A DNA stretch of 8,654 nt. It comes from an uncultured Eggerthellaceae bacterium. GTDB taxonomy: Bacteria; Actinomycetota; Coriobacteriia; Coriobacteriales; Eggerthellaceae. Shown here one piece after another: positions 1-7,573 of this stretch. Where the stretch lies: assembly GCA_948829205.1 (NCBI GenBank), contig CAQLOA010000055.1, positions 1 to 8,654 on the forward strand, read 5' to 3'. The notes below the pieces were generated by a model. It did no database searches. It was not told the DNA's origin and was given only the letters and a program-made list of their open reading frames with translations. The translations under genes and the position numbers were made by a program. Each line of letters opens with the position of its first letter. Positions within the stretch are counted from its first letter, which is position 1.

Positions 1-795
1 GCGCACCACGTTGACGTAGAGCGACCCCAGGCCTCGCAGGATGCGCAGCTTCGACATGCGCATCAAGGAAAGCGCGAGTCCGACGGGTATGGCGCACGGG
101 AACGATATGGCCACGATGGCTATGGCCAGCAGGAACCCGTTGAACACTATGGGGATGCTGCTGACGATGAGCGACGGGTTGAAGAACAGGCGGAGGAACT
201 TGTTGGAGTTCCACGCCTGCACCCATTCCTGCTGCTCGAGGCTTTTCGCCAACTGGTCGGTGGCCGACACGGTGACCACTTCGATCGGGTCGGCCTCGAA
301 GGGCATCGTGGTGCCGTCTTCGAGCGTGTAGGTGCCGGAAAGGGGCATGCTTCCGCCCTGCGCGGGGAAGAAGACCTCGTAGAGCTCGATGCGGAAATAT
401 CCGCCGGGGCCGTACGCCTCGGAGAACTTCGCGACGAAGGTGTCGCCGTCTGCGGATACTTCCGCATCGATTACGGTGCGGTCCATGTTCTTCTCGCCGG
501 AAAGCAGGGTGATGCGGGCGTCGTCGACGCCGAACTGGGTGCCCTCGGGAAGCGTGAGCGTGAGCTGGGTGATGGCCTCGTCGGAAGCGGCCTGGCCTTC
601 CCAGGTTATGCGCGTCTCGGAGCCGCCGTAGACCTCGGAGCCCGAGTCACCGTTGGGGCGCGCCGTGGCCTTGGCGGTTTCGAGCGCGTAGGCCTGTTGG
701 GGCGCGACCGCGGGAAGCGCCACCGTGAATGCGAATAGCGCCAGCAGAAGGGCTGACGCTACGCGTTTGACTATGTCCGTAGTTTTCGTTTGCAT
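1..795 (-). CDS. Amino-acid ABC transporter permease with N-terminal extracytoplasmic domain (partial, 3' end off the left edge)
   Basis: This is an open frame of exactly 265 codons from ATG at 795-793 to the window edge, with no stop. Residues 1-37 look like a signal peptide: K10-R11, a hydrophobic core LLLALFAFTVAL, and AYA at 35-37 as a possible cleavage site. Residues 38 to about 205 are polar, with alternating beta-type segments and no substrate-binding-protein motifs that I recognise. From about 207 the sequence becomes a HisM/GlnP-type permease: a long hydrophobic helix (about 212-240), then residues ending in SLYVNVVR. These match the start of the first conserved helix and the YxxxxRGTP segment of polar amino-acid permeases. 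The EAA loop that contacts the ATPase would lie beyond the window. It follows the solute-binding lipoprotein gene by 161 bases, so the two probably form one importer. No good Shine-Dalgarno precedes the ATG, so the start is likely (signal peptide) but not certain. The permease call is firm; the role of the outer domain is unknown. Confidence 0.85.
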   Translation of the reverse strand, partial: MQTKTTDIVKRVASALLLALFAFTVALPAVAPQQAYALETAKATARPNGDSGSEVYGGSETRITWEGQAASDEAITQLTLTLPEGTQFGVDDARITLLSGEKNMDRTVIDAEVSADGDTFVAKFSEAYGPGGYFRIELYEVFFPAQGGSMPLSGTYTLEDGTTMPFEADPIEVVTVSATDQLAKSLEQQEWVQAWNSNKFLRLFFNPSLIVSSIPIVFNGFLLAIAIVAISFPCAIPVGLALSLMRMSKLRILRGLGSLYVNVVR

Positions 796-812
796 GGTTG
801 GCGAGTGAGCGA

Positions 813-912
813 GGCTTCCTGCAGCGGCCCGAATTGCCTTGATATGAGGCGAGGCTGGCCTTCGTGCCGCCTCGCCGAAATAGAAAGGCAAGGCGGGGTG
901 CTGCAGGAAGCC
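813..912. repeat. 100-base imperfect palindrome with 13-bp perfect arms between binding-protein and permease genes
   Basis: The arms GGCTTCCTGCAGC (813-825) and GCTGCAGGAAGCC (900-912) are perfect inverted repeats. Pairing continues inward almost in register: 828-831 with 894-897, 834-840 (TTGCCTT) with 885-891 (AAGGCAA), 843-845 with 880-882, 848-855 (GGCGAGGC) with 869-876 (GCCTCGCC), and 857-859 with 866-868. The result is a long rod-shaped hairpin or cruciform. A second hairpin, 867-876 with 887-896 (10 pairs including one G-U in the minus-strand RNA, 10-base loop), uses the same bases and excludes the inner part of the rod. No T-tract follows on either strand, so it is not a standard intrinsic terminator. 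It may be an mRNA stability or attenuation element, or a dispersed palindromic repeat; the sequence alone cannot decide. Confidence 0.7.
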
Positions 913-921
913 GCAGCGTCA

Positions 922-956
922 GGCTGTTTCGGCGTTCGGAAGAACGCCGAAAAGCC
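922..956 (-). other. Stem-loop just after the binding-protein stop codon
   Basis: TTTCGGCGTTC (927-937) and GAACGCCGAAA (942-952) pair perfectly over 11 bp around a 4-base loop. Four further pairs, 922-925 with 953-956, lie across a one-base bulge. The stem begins immediately downstream of the TAA at 957-959. It lacks the downstream T run of an intrinsic terminator in either direction. In binding-protein-dependent transporters, a stem-loop at this place commonly protects the upstream message, so that more binding protein than permease is made; that role here is inference. Confidence 0.6.
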
Positions 957-1787
957 TTAGAACCACTTGTTGGTGAGCTCTTCGATGGTGCCGTTCTCCT
1001 GCAGGGCCTTCAGCGCCTCGTCGATCTGCTTGGTCAGCTCGGGGTTGTCCTGCGAGACGACGGCGGCGTACTCCTCGCCGGTGGCGACCTCGATGACGAT
1101 CTGGGCGTCGCTGTAGGCGGTGTCGATCATGCGCTGCACGACGGCGAGGTTGGTGCATACGGCATTGGCCTGGCCGGACTGCATCGCGGCGAAGCAGTCG
1201 GTGGAGTTGCCGTAGCCCTGGATGGTCGCGTTCGGGAAGTTCTCCTGCGCGTAGGTCTCGCCGGTGGTGCCGGTCTGCACGGCGATGATCATGCCGGCGG
1301 AGTTCAGCGCCTCGGCGGCGTTGTCTTCCGTGATGCCGGAGTTCTGCATGACGGCGACGGCCTGGTCATCGACGTAGTAGGACTCGGTGAAGTCGATTTC
1401 CTTGGCACGGTCGGGGTCGACGGAGAAGCCGGACATTCCGACGTCGCCCTGTCCGCCGGCGGTGATGGCCGGGATGATGGTGTCGAACTGCATCTGGACG
1501 AAGTTGGGCTCGAGACCCATCTGCTCGGCGACGGCCTTGGCAAGGTCGATCTCAAAGCCCTCGAGCTCGCCGTTCTCGATGTTCTCGAACGGGGGGTAGT
1601 CCGGAGAGGTGATGATGGTCAGCTGTCCGTCGTTCAGCAGCGTGGCCTCGGCGGTCTCGGCAGCGGCCGAGCTGGAGCTGGAGGCCGACGAGCTGCTTGA
1701 GCTTGAGCCGCCGGAGCAGCCAGCCAGGCCGAGAGACGCGGCGAGCACGCCGCAAGCAGCGAAAGCTGCAAGTTTCTTGAACTTCAT
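957..1787 (-). CDS. Amino-acid ABC transporter substrate-binding lipoprotein (family 3)
   Basis: A 276-residue lipoprotein that should sit on the outer face of the membrane, capture a polar amino acid and pass it to the permease encoded next. Residues 1-24 are a lipoprotein signal: KFKK, a hydrophobic stretch, and the lipobox LAGC with Cys24 as the lipidation site. A Ser/Ala-rich linker follows to about residue 47. The mature domain opens with LTIITSPDYPPFE and contains GFEIDLAKAVAEQMG, DPDRAKEIDFTESYY (Arg127 would bind the ligand carboxylate) and QTGTTGE, all typical of bacterial extracellular solute-binding family 3. The start is placed at the ATG before KFKK rather than 14 codons upstream, because AAAGGGG lies 4 bases before it and the signal peptide then begins correctly. 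Oddities are Asn213 where an acidic residue is usual and two cysteines (198, 211) in the mature domain. The exact ligand cannot be read from the sequence. Confidence 0.93.
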   Translation of the reverse strand: MKFKKLAAFAACGVLAASLGLAGCSGGSSSSSSSASSSSSAAAETAEATLLNDGQLTIITSPDYPPFENIENGELEGFEIDLAKAVAEQMGLEPNFVQMQFDTIIPAITAGGQGDVGMSGFSVDPDRAKEIDFTESYYVDDQAVAVMQNSGITEDNAAEALNSAGMIIAVQTGTTGETYAQENFPNATIQGYGNSTDCFAAMQSGQANAVCTNLAVVQRMIDTAYSDAQIVIEVATGEEYAAVVSQDNPELTKQIDEALKALQENGTIEELTNKWF

Positions 1788-1798
1788 AAGTCCCCTTT

Positions 1799-1815
1799 CA
1801 TTGCGGGTTGCAATG
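1799..1815 (-). other. Small hairpin immediately upstream of the lipoprotein ribosome-binding site
   Basis: CATTGC (1799-1804) and GCAATG (1810-1815) form a 6-bp stem with a 5-base loop. It directly abuts the AAAGGGG ribosome-binding site (1792-1798) of the binding-protein gene. It could affect translation or message stability, but it is short and may be chance. Confidence 0.3.
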
Positions 1816-1859
1816 CTTGAATGCGCCAAAGCGCGTTCCCTTCTGCAAATAGCCTGCTA

Positions 1860-1887
1860 AGTATCCCACAAAACGGCCTTGACGTGC
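1860..1887 (-). promoter_or_regulatory. Possible promoter (extended -10) for the amino-acid transporter genes
   Basis: On the minus strand, GATACT (1865-1860) is preceded by TGG, giving an extended -10 (TGn-GATACT, four of six matches to TATAAT). The -35 region is weak: TGCACG about 17 bases upstream. A start site here would leave a leader of roughly 65-70 bases before the lipoprotein ATG. It lies between an 8-bp inverted repeat, CTTCTGCA (1840-1847) and TGCAGAAG (1885-1892), that could be an operator. This is weak evidence, supported mainly by the change of function between the genes either side. Confidence 0.25.
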
Positions 1888-1892
1888 AGAAG

Positions 1893-2368
1893 TTACTGCA
1901 GCGCTTTGCGCATCCACTGGTGAGGAACGCCTTCGTCGTCGGCGTAGGGGCCGTACTCCTGGTAGCCGTTGGCGTGATAGAACGGCATGGCGCGCACCTG
2001 GGCGTGCAGCTGCATCTCGGACGCGCCGTTCTCGGCGGCGACGCGCTCGGATTCCCTAAGCAGGAGCGACCCGAGGCCGCCGTGGCGAGCCTCGGGCATT
2101 ACGGCGATGCGACCGACCGCCCAAGCGTCGGGGGCGGCGTCCATGTCTTCCGGGAACTGCTGTTCCAGCCGCGCGGGGAAGATGCGCGTGGTGCCTATGG
2201 GGCTTTCGGGGTCGGCGGCCTCGTCGTCGTAGGCCGTGATGTACATGACCTCGGGATTGCCGTCCAGCACGTCGAAATCGTACGAGAAGCCCTGCTCCAC
2301 CATGAACACGTTCGCCCTGATGTTGAGCGCGTCGTGCATGTTGCGCCCATGCTTGAAGACGATCGCCA

Positions 2369-2369
<1 letters not shown>
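1893..2369 (-). CDS. GNAT-family N-acetyltransferase, ElaA/YjcF-like
   Basis: A 158-residue protein of the acetyl-CoA-dependent N-acetyltransferase fold, covering the whole fold with no extra domain. The acetyl-CoA pyrophosphate loop is visible: VGRIAVMPEARHGGLG, with the R-x-x-G-x-G signature at 95-100, followed by helix SLLLRESERVA. The N-terminal part (ALNIRANVFMVEQGFS, then D-x-LDG) and the C-terminal part (PFYHANGY at 129-136, then GVPHQWMRKAL) resemble the ElaA/YjcF group, whose substrates are mostly unknown. The start is the ATG overlapping the clpB stop (TGATG), so translation is probably coupled to clpB and the gene shares its transcript. A longer upstream frame exists but is only the arginine-rich shadow of the clpB tail. 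The family call is firm; the substrate, and whether it has a role in stress, are unknown. Confidence 0.9.
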
Positions 2370-5155
<2,786 letters not shown>

Positions 5156-5159
5156 TTTC

Positions 5160-5207
5160 GTTCCTTCTATGGGTAGTGGTTCCTTGTCGGTTCCTTGCTT
5201 GTTCCTG
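5160..5207 (-). repeat. Repeated AAGGAAC motifs in the clpB leader
   Basis: Read on the minus strand, AAGGAAC occurs at 5166-5160, 5185-5179 and 5196-5190, and a partial copy (AGGAAC) at 5206-5201. Spacings are 19, 11 and about 11 bases. The copy nearest the gene serves as the clpB ribosome-binding site. The others resemble it and could act as standby ribosome sites or protein-binding sites. The rest of the 126-base gap (5208-5281) contains a short direct repeat CGCAACGG, two copies 15 bases apart, and no convincing promoter, terminator, CTTGAGT-type HspR site or CIRCE element. Confidence 0.5.
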
Positions 5208-5281
5208 TTTGTCCGTTGCGCTCCGGACCGTTGCGTTCGGCCCGCAGCACGCGTCAGGAATGCCGCCGATGCCCCGCAGGG

Positions 5282-5767
5282 CTACTGGTGGCGCACCTTC
5301 CTGACGATGATCGACCTTTCCTGCGACGTGGCCCTGATGATGGGGCCGACGGCGCCGGGATTGCCGTTCTGCAGGTCTTCGACGCGCTTCGCAAGGCGCT
5401 TGACGCGCGCATGCAGCCCTTCGACCTGCTCCTCGGCCTCGTCGAGCCTGGATTGGAGGTCGAGGATGCGGGTGACGCCCGCAAGGTTGATGCCTTCCTC
5501 GGTGAGCCGGTTTATGAGCGACAGTCTGTCGAGGTCGGCAAGGGAGTACCTGCGGGTGCCGCCGCTGGTGCGCTTCGGGGTGATGAGCCCCTTCTGCTCG
5601 TAGGCGCGCAGCGTCTGCGGGTGCACGCCCGCCAGTTCGGCAGCGACGCCTATGGTGTAGAGGGGCTTGTTCCAGTCGGCGTGAGGAAAGCGCACCGTGG
5701 CGTAGTCGACGCGCGACTCGGCGGCGTCGTATCCAGGATGGTCGCCGACGCCTCCTGCCGCTACCAT
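5282..5767 (-). CDS. hspR: Heat-shock repressor HspR (MerR family)
   Basis: A 161-residue DNA-binding repressor. In actinobacteria HspR binds the HAIR inverted repeat upstream of dnaK and clpB, with DnaK acting as co-repressor, so that unfolded proteins relieve repression by titrating DnaK. The MerR winged helix-turn-helix is clear at about 36-105: YTIGVAAELAGVHPQTLRAYE, then GLITPKRTSGGTRRYS, then LTEEGINLAGVTRIL, the last being highly characteristic of HspR. A coiled coil (about 103-134) and a short hydrophobic-basic tail RSIIVRKVRHQ follow. The first 34 residues form an extension of no recognisable fold. The start ATG lies inside the dnaJ stop region (7-base overlap) with AAGAGG 7 bases before it. 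A GTG at codon 25 is an alternative without a good ribosome site. Its place in the dnaK transcript implies autoregulation. Confidence 0.95.
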   Translation of the reverse strand: MVAAGGVGDHPGYDAAESRVDYATVRFPHADWNKPLYTIGVAAELAGVHPQTLRAYEQKGLITPKRTSGGTRRYSLADLDRLSLINRLTEEGINLAGVTRILDLQSRLDEAEEQVEGLHARVKRLAKRVEDLQNGNPGAVGPIIRATSQERSIIVRKVRHQ

Positions 5768-6741
5768 GGCCGTGCCTCTTCGGGGGTGGCGGCCAGGAAG
5801 TCTTCCATCGCCTTCTTCTGGTCGTCGTTCATGTCCTGCGGAATGCGCACCTGGACGCGGATCTTCAGGTTGCCGAAGGCGTCCTTCGACTTCGACTTGA
5901 TGTCGCGCGCGCCCTTGCCCTTCACGGTGAGCACCGTGCCGTCCTGCGTGCCCGCCGGGACCTTGACCTTCACCTTGGTTCCGTCGGGGGCGGGAACGAC
6001 CACTGCGGTGCCCAGCGCTGCCTGAGCCACGTTGATGGGAAGGTCGAGCAACACGTCGGCCTTGTCGCGCTTGTAGTACGGGTGGTCCGTGATATGCGTG
6101 GTTATGAGCAGGTCGCCCGCCGGGCCGCCGTTCGCGCCCTGGCCGCCCTTGCCCTTGTAGCGCAGCCTTCCGCCTTCGCGGGCCCCGGCCGGAACCTTGA
6201 CGTCGATGGTGTCGGGCGCGTCCTTGCCTGGGATGCGGACGGTGACGCGCTTGGTGGTGCCGTTGAACGCCTCGTCGAACGAGACGTCGAGCGTGACGTT
6301 CATGTCCTGGCCCTGCTGCTGGCGGTTGACGTTGAAGTCCCAGTCGGAACCGAACGCCCCGTTGCCGCCGCGGATCGATTCGAGGATGTCGGACCAATCG
6401 ATTCCTCCGAAGCCTCCGCCGCCCGACCCGCCGGTGGTGTAGGTGTAGGCGTTTCCGCCGCCTGCGCCGCCGAAGATGTCTTCGTAGTTGAAGCCGCCCG
6501 CGCCTTGGCCGCCCCACGGGATCTGGTTCTCGTTGGCCGTGCCGTACTGGTCGTACAGGTCGCGCTTCTTCTCGTCGGAAAGGACCTCGTAGGCCTCGTT
6601 GATCTCCTTGAACTTGGCCTCGTCGCCGCCCGCGTCGGGATGGTGCGTTCGCGCGAGCTTGCGGAAGGCCTTCTTTATCTCGTCCTGCGAGGCGGTGCGC
6701 GACACGCCTAGCGTTTTGTAATAGTCTGGAGTAGACGCCAC
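5761..6741 (-). CDS. dnaJ: DnaJ/CbpA-type Hsp40 co-chaperone without zinc finger
   Basis: A 326-residue Hsp40 that delivers unfolded clients to DnaK and stimulates its ATPase. The J domain spans about 5-68 with the essential HPD at 34-36. A Gly/Phe-rich region runs about 75-127 (GGAGGG, GGSGGGGFGG). Two beta-type substrate-binding domains follow at about 147-220 (with AGDLLI) and 225-302. The four CxxCxGxG zinc motifs of classical DnaJ are absent and the protein has no cysteine at all, so it is a type II (CbpA-like) member. The start chosen is GTG at 6741, giving MASTPDYYKTLG, because AGGAGG (6755-6750) then sits at an ideal 8 bases. The GTG three codons upstream overlaps that Shine-Dalgarno and cannot use it. 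It follows grpE and overlaps hspR by 7 bases. The symbol follows operon position; cbpA would also be defensible. Confidence 0.95.
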   Translation of the reverse strand: MASTPDYYKTLGVSRTASQDEIKKAFRKLARTHHPDAGGDEAKFKEINEAYEVLSDEKKRDLYDQYGTANENQIPWGGQGAGGFNYEDIFGGAGGGNAYTYTTGGSGGGGFGGIDWSDILESIRGGNGAFGSDWDFNVNRQQQGQDMNVTLDVSFDEAFNGTTKRVTVRIPGKDAPDTIDVKVPAGAREGGRLRYKGKGGQGANGGPAGDLLITTHITDHPYYKRDKADVLLDLPINVAQAALGTAVVVPAPDGTKVKVKVPAGTQDGTVLTVKGKGARDIKSKSKDAFGNLKIRVQVRIPQDMNDDQKKAMEDFLAATPEEARPW

Positions 6742-6749
6742 GACTACCA

Positions 6750-6755
6750 CCTCCT
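6750..6755 (-). promoter_or_regulatory. Ribosome-binding site that fixes the dnaJ start
   Basis: The perfect Shine-Dalgarno AGGAGG on the minus strand is 8 bases from GTG at 6741. It runs directly into the earlier in-frame GTG at 6750, so that longer start is very unlikely. Confidence 0.8.
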
Positions 6756-6787
6756 AGCTTCCTTCTGTCAAATACTTCGCTTTCATC

Positions 6788-6812
6788 AGGGCTTCCCGCA
6801 GGGGGAAGCCCT
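6788..6812 (-). other. Perfect 10-bp hairpin between grpE and dnaJ
   Basis: AGGGCTTCCC (6788-6797) pairs exactly with GGGAAGCCCT (6803-6812) around a 5-base loop. It is GC-rich but followed by GATGAAAGCG on the transcribed strand, so it lacks a terminator T run. The most likely role is an internal stability or processing structure, or a partial terminator, lowering dnaJ-hspR output relative to dnaK-grpE; that is inference. Nothing else stands out in the 95-base gap. Confidence 0.65.
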
Positions 6813-6836
6813 ATTTCCAATACAATCGCTTGCCTG

Positions 6837-7571
6837 CTATTCCTCTTCGGGTTTAGGTCGCTTGGGGCCTCCCTGCGTCACCGTGACCATCGCCGGGCGC
6901 AAGACCTTGGCGCCGATCTTGTAGCCCTTCTGGTAGACGTCCGCCACCGTTTCGTCGGGCTGCGATGCGTCGTCGACGGTTCCGACCGCCTGCGCCTCCA
7001 AAGCATCGAACGCCTGGCCTTTCGGGTCGATGACCTCGACGCCGTCCTTCTTGAGGGTGTCGACGAACTTGGTGAGCACGGCCTGAACGCCGCCGAGCAG
7101 CCCTTCTTCGCCGTTCTTCTGCGCGTAGTCGATGGACCTTTCAAGGTCGTCGATCACCGGGATGAGGCTGGAGACCAGCTTCTCGGCCGCAAGCGCCTTC
7201 TGCGCCGCCGCCTGCTCCTTCTGGCGCCGGCGGTAGGTGTCCCATTCCGCGTGAAGGCGGACGTACTTGTCCTTCCACTCGGCGGCCTCATCGTGGGCTG
7301 CGGAGGCGTCGGACTCGGCTTCGGCCTCGGCCATTGCCTCTTCGATGACCTCTGCCGCCTCGGCTTCGAGCGCGGCGTCGAGCACCTCTTCGTCCGGGTC
7401 GCCGGCGCCCTGGACCGCATCGGATGCGCCCTTGGAGCCGACGCCACCTTCCGCCTGCACGCCTTCGGTTTCCGGCTGGTCGTGGACGGTGCCCCAGGCG
7501 TCGCCGTTGCCGGGCGCCTGGGAACCGTTGAAAGCATTGGAGGTGGCGTTGTCCTTCTTCGGATCTGCCAT
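6837..7571 (-). CDS. grpE: Nucleotide exchange factor GrpE
   Basis: Dimeric exchange factor that releases ADP from DnaK and so resets the folding cycle. The family core is visible: a long coiled-coil helix (about 92-135, AEWKDKYVRLHAEWDTYRRR), the short helices with LIPVIDDLERSI (136-147), and the C-terminal beta domain with GVEVIDPKGQAFD and the signature DVYQKGYKIGAKVLRPAMVTV (211-231). At 244 residues it is longer than the typical ~190-200. The excess is a disordered, acidic, Ala/Glu-rich N-terminal region of about 90 residues. The ATG follows the dnaK stop by 2 bases, with AAGG within the dnaK end as ribosome site, so the two genes are tightly coupled. A hairpin follows the stop. Confidence 0.97.
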   Translation of the reverse strand: MADPKKDNATSNAFNGSQAPGNGDAWGTVHDQPETEGVQAEGGVGSKGASDAVQGAGDPDEEVLDAALEAEAAEVIEEAMAEAEAESDASAAHDEAAEWKDKYVRLHAEWDTYRRRQKEQAAAQKALAAEKLVSSLIPVIDDLERSIDYAQKNGEEGLLGGVQAVLTKFVDTLKKDGVEVIDPKGQAFDALEAQAVGTVDDASQPDETVADVYQKGYKIGAKVLRPAMVTVTQGGPKRPKPEEE

Positions 7572-7573
7572 CT

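Noticed and set aside
147..467. A 106-codon minus-strand frame inside the permease region
   Set aside because: It is out of frame with the permease, Ser/Arg/Pro-rich and motif-free; the permease frame has a signal peptide and conserved membrane segment.
813..956. Intrinsic terminator between the binding-protein and permease genes
   Set aside because: The stems are strong but none is followed by a run of T on either strand, so full termination is not supported.
864..1700. A 278-codon plus-strand frame over the binding-protein gene
   Set aside because: It is antisense to a gene with full family 3 motifs, and its composition is Gly/Val/Asp/Leu-rich without recognisable structure.
1681..1720. 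CTTGAG repeats resembling half of an HspR operator
   Set aside because: They lie in the serine-codon-rich linker of the lipoprotein gene, are direct rather than inverted, and reflect low-complexity coding.
6766..6771. A perfect TTGACA on the minus strand between grpE and dnaJ
   Set aside because: No -10-like sequence lies 16-19 bases downstream, where the region is the dnaJ ribosome site and first codons.
5768..6820. In-frame upstream extension of hspR through the whole of dnaJ, giving a 512-codon frame
   Set aside because: The part before hspR is an Arg/Gly-rich shadow of dnaJ in another frame. dnaJ itself has a complete set of motifs, and hspR has its own ribosome site.
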